From Pseudomonas sp. FP2309 (GTDB taxonomy: Bacteria > Pseudomonadota > Gammaproteobacteria > Pseudomonadales > Pseudomonadaceae), in contig NZ_CP117439.1 of NCBI RefSeq assembly GCF_030687575.1, positions 5,037,501 to 5,101,500 of the forward strand: a DNA stretch of 64,000 nt, given 5' to 3'. The notes beneath the pieces were generated by a model. It saw nothing but the letters and a program-made list of their open reading frames with translations. It had not been told where the DNA came from and made no database searches. Made by a program: the position numbers and the translations under genes. Shown here in pieces: positions 60,076-64,000 of this stretch. Within the stretch, counting starts at the first letter, position 1. Each line of letters starts with the position of its first letter.

Positions 60076-62430
60076 ATGCCTGCGCCGGTCCACCCTCATC
60101 CCCTTCATCTGACCCTGGCCAACGGCTTGCGCGTCACCCTGCGCCACGCCCCCCGCTTGAAGCGTTGCGCTGCGGCGTTGCGGGTGGCTGCCGGCAGCCA
60201 TGACGTGCCGCTGGCGTGGCCGGGGCTGGCGCATTTCCTTGAGCATTTGTTGTTTCTCGGCACCCGACGTTTTCCCACGGACGATGGGCTGATGGCCTAC
60301 GTGAGACGTCACGGTGGCCAGGTGAATGCCAGCACCCGCGAACGCACCACCGACTTCTTTTTTGAACTGTCTGTACCGACCTTCTCCGAGGGCCTGGAAC
60401 GCTTGGCGGACATGCTGGCCCATCCGCGCCTGGCCGAGGACGACCAATTGCGCGAGCGCGAAGTACTGCATGCGGAGTGGGTCGCCTGGTCCCATGATGC
60501 CAAGGCTCAGCAGCAGGTCGCTGTGCTTCAGGGCTTGGCGGCAGATCATCCGCTGCGCGGCTTCCACGCAGGCAACCGTGACAGCCTGCCAGTGGAGCGT
60601 GAGGACTTTCAGCAGGCGCTGCGGGCCTTTCATACGCGGTTCTATCAGAGCGGGCAGATGACCTTGAGCCTGGCCGGCCCGCAGTCGCTGGAACAACTCG
60701 AAGCGCTGGCAAAGCGGTTCAGCGAGCAACTGGACTCGGGGCCTCTGTACCCTCAGGCGCCTGCACCGGCGTTGATGCAGGGCCAGGCACGCCGTTATCA
60801 ACACCGCGCCGACTCCCATCTGCACCACGTCATCACCTGTGACGCGTCGCCTGAAGCATTGAACTTCCTCTGTACCTGGCTCAACGCCCCGGCGGCCGGC
60901 GGGCTGCTCGCCGAGCTGAACAGACGCGGGCTGGCCCGTACAGTGCAGGCGTCCGTGCTGTACCACTTTGCGGGGCAAGCGCTGCTGGATATCGACTTTA
61001 CGCTCAGTACAAAAGACCAATCGGCTACGCAGATCGAGGCGTTGTTGCACGACTGGCTGAGCTTTTTCGCACACAGTGACTGGACGCCACTGCGCGAAGA
61101 ATTCGCCCTGCTGAACGCACGCCAACAACAGGTCCAGGGCGCGTTGGCGTTGGCCCGAAACGACAGCGAAGACCTTTCGGAACAAGGCGTCGCTGCGCTC
61201 AAGGCCCTGCTTGACTCGCTCCAATTACCGCCCTCCCGGCACCCTTGGCAGTTGCCGCCGAACAACCCGTTCCTGCGTCCACCGGTCAAGGCAGGACGTG
61301 CCGGTTTGATTCGTGGCCAGACCAGCGCCCACCGTGGCTTGCGCACCTTTGCTCAGGACCGGTCGCGGGGACGCCGAGACGCATCAGCGTTGAAGTTCAG
61401 CCAGGCCTTGGCGGACGACAGCGACGAAGGTGCGCTGTACCTGAACTGGCAATTTGATTCAGCAGCGCCCGTCGGACTGGAAAGCACCTTGCAAGCGCTG
61501 TGTGCGAACGCGCGCCAGGCAGGCGTCGAATTGTCTTTCGAAACAGCGGGCAAGGGGATGCTTGTGAAGATGATCGGGCTGCATGAGCCAATGCCTGCTG
61601 TCCTTGAAGCCTTGGCCCAGCACCTGAATCAGCCCCAGGGGACGTCACCCGCTGCCACGCCAATGATCGCCATCCGCGAACTGCTCAAGGCGTTGCCCGC
61701 GTGCTGCATCGCCGACACTGTCGAGACCGGCGCGCAGCCCGCCTCCTGGACCACCGCACGCTGGCACGGCCTTGGCCTGGGTTTGCCCGCCGCGTGTGAA
61801 GCGCTGATCAAGACGGCCGCCGCCCGCCTGCCGGGCCTACCTGAGAGCTTCGAAAGCACGCCTCACGCCTTTGACGGTCAACGGCGGTGGCATGAGCTAA
61901 ACGTGGATGCCACCGAAGCGGCGTTGCTGTTGTTCTGCCCAACGCCCAGTGCATCCCTGGAAGACGAAGCCACATGGCGCTTGCTCGGCCATCTGCTCCA
62001 GGACCCGTTCTACACACGTCTGCGGGTCGAGTTGCAGTTGGGCTACGCCGTATTCAGCGGTATCCGACAGATCAATGGGCAAACCGGCCTGCTGTTTGGC
62101 ATTCAGTCCCCCAGCGCGCCCCTTGAAGGGCTCGTTGAGCATCTGCAGGCCTTTGTGGCGCAAGTGCCGACGTTGATCAGCAGCCGAGGGGCGTCAGGCA
62201 ATGAGGCACTGGCGCAGCAATTCTCGGCCCAGACCCTGCCGATCGCTCAAGGCGCCGAACTGCTGTGGCACGCGCACGTGGCAGGCCATTCGTCGGGCTA
62301 CCTGGCGCAGCTTCAGCAATTGATCCTGAGCCGTCGCCCTGAGGCCATGCAACTCGCGGCGCAGCAACTGAAGGACGCCAAAGGCGGCTGGCACTGGCTG
62401 GCTAATGGCCCGCGCACTGCGAACGCATAG
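60076..62430 (+). CDS. pqqF: PQQ biosynthesis M16 peptidase PqqF
   Basis: Zinc peptidase thought to cut the crosslinked PqqA peptide during pyrroloquinoline quinone synthesis. The 784-aa protein has the inverted zinc motif HFLEH (H53, E56, H57) with the third ligand E134 in LHAEW, followed by inactive M16-like repeats. ATG 60076 is preceded by GGAAG; a GTG two codons earlier is possible. First pqq gene, 173 bp before pqqA. Confidence 0.93.
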   Translation: MPAPVHPHPLHLTLANGLRVTLRHAPRLKRCAAALRVAAGSHDVPLAWPGLAHFLEHLLFLGTRRFPTDDGLMAYVRRHGGQVNASTRERTTDFFFELSVPTFSEGLERLADMLAHPRLAEDDQLREREVLHAEWVAWSHDAKAQQQVAVLQGLAADHPLRGFHAGNRDSLPVEREDFQQALRAFHTRFYQSGQMTLSLAGPQSLEQLEALAKRFSEQLDSGPLYPQAPAPALMQGQARRYQHRADSHLHHVITCDASPEALNFLCTWLNAPAAGGLLAELNRRGLARTVQASVLYHFAGQALLDIDFTLSTKDQSATQIEALLHDWLSFFAHSDWTPLREEFALLNARQQQVQGALALARNDSEDLSEQGVAALKALLDSLQLPPSRHPWQLPPNNPFLRPPVKAGRAGLIRGQTSAHRGLRTFAQDRSRGRRDASALKFSQALADDSDEGALYLNWQFDSAAPVGLESTLQALCANARQAGVELSFETAGKGMLVKMIGLHEPMPAVLEALAQHLNQPQGTSPAATPMIAIRELLKALPACCIADTVETGAQPASWTTARWHGLGLGLPAACEALIKTAAARLPGLPESFESTPHAFDGQRRWHELNVDATEAALLLFCPTPSASLEDEATWRLLGHLLQDPFYTRLRVELQLGYAVFSGIRQINGQTGLLFGIQSPSAPLEGLVEHLQAFVAQVPTLISSRGASGNEALAQQFSAQTLPIAQGAELLWHAHVAGHSSGYLAQLQQLILSRRPEAMQLAAQQLKDAKGGWHWLANGPRTANA

Positions 62431-62555
62431 CCGTTGTCGGCGGATCATTGCCAACGCTGCAACAGGCTTTTTCCATCGAGACAGCGCTAACTTGCTCAGA
62501 ATTAAGTAACATTCCCACGCACACATCTGAACATCTCCGACTGGAGGTGGACTAT

Positions 62556-62603
62556 ATGTATTACTTGGTAGTAAACGTCCCATCCCTTCGTAGGAGTAAG
62601 AAT
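62556..62603 (+). other. In-frame upstream start region of pqqA
   Basis: ATG 62556 is in frame with pqqA (16 codons upstream, no stop) and has GGAGG 8 bp before it. It would add [16 protein letters not shown] to PqqA. The standard ATG 62604 also has AGGAG. Either a longer precursor, a leader peptide in the same frame, or an unused site. Confidence 0.4.
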
Positions 62604-62678
62604 ATGACTTGGTCCAAACCTGCTTACACTGATCTGCGCATCGGCTTCGAAGTCACCATGTACTTCGCCAGCCGTTAA
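62604..62678 (+). CDS. pqqA: PQQ precursor peptide PqqA
   Basis: A 24-residue ribosomal peptide whose Glu and Tyr side chains become PQQ. E16 and Y20 are present with the family spacing (FEVTMYF). Length and sequence ([15 protein letters not shown]...) are typical of Pseudomonas. The start has AGGAG at 7 bp. A hairpin separates it from pqqB, as in other pqq operons where pqqA is made in excess. Confidence 0.97.
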   Translation: MTWSKPAYTDLRIGFEVTMYFASR

Positions 62679-62693
62679 TCCGCTGGGTAATAC

Positions 62694-62722
62694 AACGCCT
62701 CGGTTCGCCCGGGGCGTTTTTG
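62694..62722 (+). terminator. Partial terminator between pqqA and pqqB
   Basis: AACGCCTCGG pairs with CCGGGGCGTT (one G-T pair) around TTCGC, followed by TTTTG. Likely leaky, allowing high pqqA and lower pqqB-onward expression. Confidence 0.8.
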
Positions 62723-62749
62723 TTTTGAGCTTTGCGTGATGGAGCAATC

Positions 62750-63661
62750 ATGTTTGTCCAGATTCTAGGTTCCGCCGCCGGCGGTGGCTTCCCACAGTGG
62801 AACTGCAACTGCGTGAACTGCGCAGGTTTTCGTGATGGCAGCCTGCGTGCGCAAGCGCGTACCCAGTCGTCCATTGCCATTTCCGACGATGGCGTCCATT
62901 GGGTGCTGTGCAATGCCTCTCCGGATATCCGTGCGCAACTCCAAGGCTTTGCGCCGATGCAACCCGGCCGCGCCCTGCGCGACACCGGCATCAGCGCGAT
63001 CATCCTGATGGACAGCCAGATCGACCACACCACCGGTTTGCTGAGCCTGCGCGAAGGCTGCCCGCACCAGGTGTGGTGCACCGACATGGTTCATGAAGAC
63101 CTGAGCACCGGTTTCCCGCTGTTCACCATGCTCACCCACTGGAACGGCGGCCTGGCCTGGAACCGTATCGAACTGGACACCTGCTTCACCATCCCGGCCT
63201 GCCCGAACCTGCGCTTCACCCCATTGCCACTGCGCAGTGCCGCGCCCCCCTATTCACCGCACCGCTTCGACCCGCACCCAGGCGACAACATCGGCTTGAT
63301 CGTCGAAGACCTGCGCACCGGCGGCACACTGTTCTACGCCCCAGGCCTGGGCAAGGTCGATGCGCCGCTGCTGGAAATCATGGCCGGCAGCGACTGCCTG
63401 CTGGTGGACGGCACCATGTGGGATGACGATGAAATGCAACGCCGTGGCGTCGGCACCCGCACCGGTCGCGAGATGGGCCACCTGGCCCAGAACGGCCCCG
63501 GCGGCATGCTCGAAGTGTTGGAGCAACTGCCACGGCAGCGCAAGGTGCTTATCCACATCAACAATACCAACCCGATCCTCGATGAAGATTCCCCCGAGCG
63601 GGCGGAACTGGTACGGCGCAATGTCGAAGTGGCTTACGACGGCATGAGCCTTGAATTGTAG
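62750..63661 (+). CDS. pqqB: PQQ biosynthesis protein PqqB
   Basis: Metallo-beta-lactamase-fold protein of the PQQ pathway; proposed hydroxylation of the tyrosine ring. The 303-aa product starts [24 protein letters not shown] with a Cys-rich loop and has metal-ligand motifs SQIDHT (modified HxHxDH) and MGHLAQNG. Start ATG 62750 with GGAG upstream. Confidence 0.97.
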   Translation: MFVQILGSAAGGGFPQWNCNCVNCAGFRDGSLRAQARTQSSIAISDDGVHWVLCNASPDIRAQLQGFAPMQPGRALRDTGISAIILMDSQIDHTTGLLSLREGCPHQVWCTDMVHEDLSTGFPLFTMLTHWNGGLAWNRIELDTCFTIPACPNLRFTPLPLRSAAPPYSPHRFDPHPGDNIGLIVEDLRTGGTLFYAPGLGKVDAPLLEIMAGSDCLLVDGTMWDDDEMQRRGVGTRTGREMGHLAQNGPGGMLEVLEQLPRQRKVLIHINNTNPILDEDSPERAELVRRNVEVAYDGMSLEL

Positions 63662-63672
63662 GAGCAACCCCG

Positions 63673-64000
63673 ATGACTGACACACCATTGACGCCCGCCG
63701 AATTCGAAGCCGCCTTGCGGGCCAAGGGCGCCTTCTACCATATCCATCACCCTTACCACGTGGCGATGTATGAAGGCCGCGCCAGCCGCGAGCAGATCCA
63801 GGGCTGGGTCGCCAACCGCTTCTACTATCAGGTGAACATCCCGCTGAAGGACGCCGCGATCCTGGCCAACTGCCCGGACCGCGAGATCCGACGCGAGTGG
63901 ATCCAGCGCTTGCTCGACCACGATGGCGCGCCCGGTGAAGACGGCGGCATCGAAGCCTGGCTGCGCCTGGGCCAAGCGGTCGGCCTCGACCCGGACCAAC
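63673..64000 (+). CDS. pqqC: Pyrroloquinoline-quinone synthase PqqC (3' end outside window)
   Basis: Catalyses the final ring closure and eight-electron oxidation to PQQ. 109 codons are visible of about 250. [29 protein letters not shown] and [20 protein letters not shown] match the N-terminal helical bundle with active-site histidines. Starts 11 bp after pqqB with GGAG. Confidence 0.97.
   Translation, partial: MTDTPLTPAEFEAALRAKGAFYHIHHPYHVAMYEGRASREQIQGWVANRFYYQVNIPLKDAAILANCPDREIRREWIQRLLDHDGAPGEDGGIEAWLRLGQAVGLDPDQ

Noticed and set aside
59131..61224. 697-codon minus-strand frame opposite davA and pqqF
   Set aside because: It spans two well-supported genes on the other strand and has no ribosome binding site or recognisable domain; a shadow.

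Overview
The window is chromosomal backbone of a Pseudomonas, most likely of the P. fluorescens group. This rests on the gene order (tyrS-M23 peptidase-anmK-erpA-argC-hemJ; vfr next to trpCDG; lptD-surA-pdxA-rsmA-apaGH; tsaD/rpsU-dnaG-rpoD; davBA-pqqFABC), which matches what I know of P. aeruginosa and P. putida, on high GC with G/C-ending codons, and on short REP palindromes of the fluorescens type. There is no phage, transposase, integrase, CRISPR array or toxin cluster. Almost every gene belongs to a known family.

Layout. 1-4.1 kb: tyrS (its 3' end is outside the window), a periplasmic M23 endopeptidase, anmK and erpA. 4.2-11.9 kb: argC, hemJ, a nitronate monooxygenase, a DUF805 membrane protein, an SDR, a HIT protein, coq7, an OsmC protein, the cAMP regulator vfr and a lipoate-ligase-like gene. 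12.0-17.6 kb, minus strand: rpe-gph-trpE-trpG-trpD-trpC. 17.6-26.4 kb, minus strand: a two-component system and ABC importer matching P. aeruginosa agtSR/agtABCD (4-aminobutyrate and 5-aminovalerate uptake), followed by an iron-type alcohol dehydrogenase. 26.4-30 kb: a DUF3530 protein, a DjlA-like protein and the peptidoglycan-recycling pair amgK-murU. 30-37.7 kb: lptD-surA-pdxA-rsmA-apaG-apaH-glpE. 37.9-42.8 kb: prkA-yeaH-spoVR. 42.9-46.7 kb: cca, folB-folK, plsY, tsaD. 46.9-51.4 kb: rpsU-dnaG-rpoD. 51.5-55.4 kb: an RmcA-type c-di-GMP enzyme and a CAU-anticodon tRNA. 55.5-60 kb: a VOC protein, a LysR regulator, an Lrp regulator and davB-davA (lysine to 5-aminovalerate). 60-64 kb: pqqF, pqqA, pqqB and the start of pqqC.

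Links between genes. Three genes serve anhydromuropeptide recycling (anmK, amgK, murU). Two blocks meet at 5-aminovalerate: davBA makes it from lysine and the agt importer takes it up. The P. aeruginosa AgtR has also been reported to respond to peptidoglycan or GlcNAc, so the amgK-murU neighbourhood may matter.

I found no wholly new system. The best leads are non-coding: a perfect 20-bp palindrome between agtR and agtA; a seven-copy 17-bp tandem repeat that seems to have grown from a REP end inside the agt operon; a second in-frame, well-placed start for pqqA; a terminator whose 3' arm is the cca ribosome binding site; and a 445-bp gene-free spacer between rpsU and dnaG.
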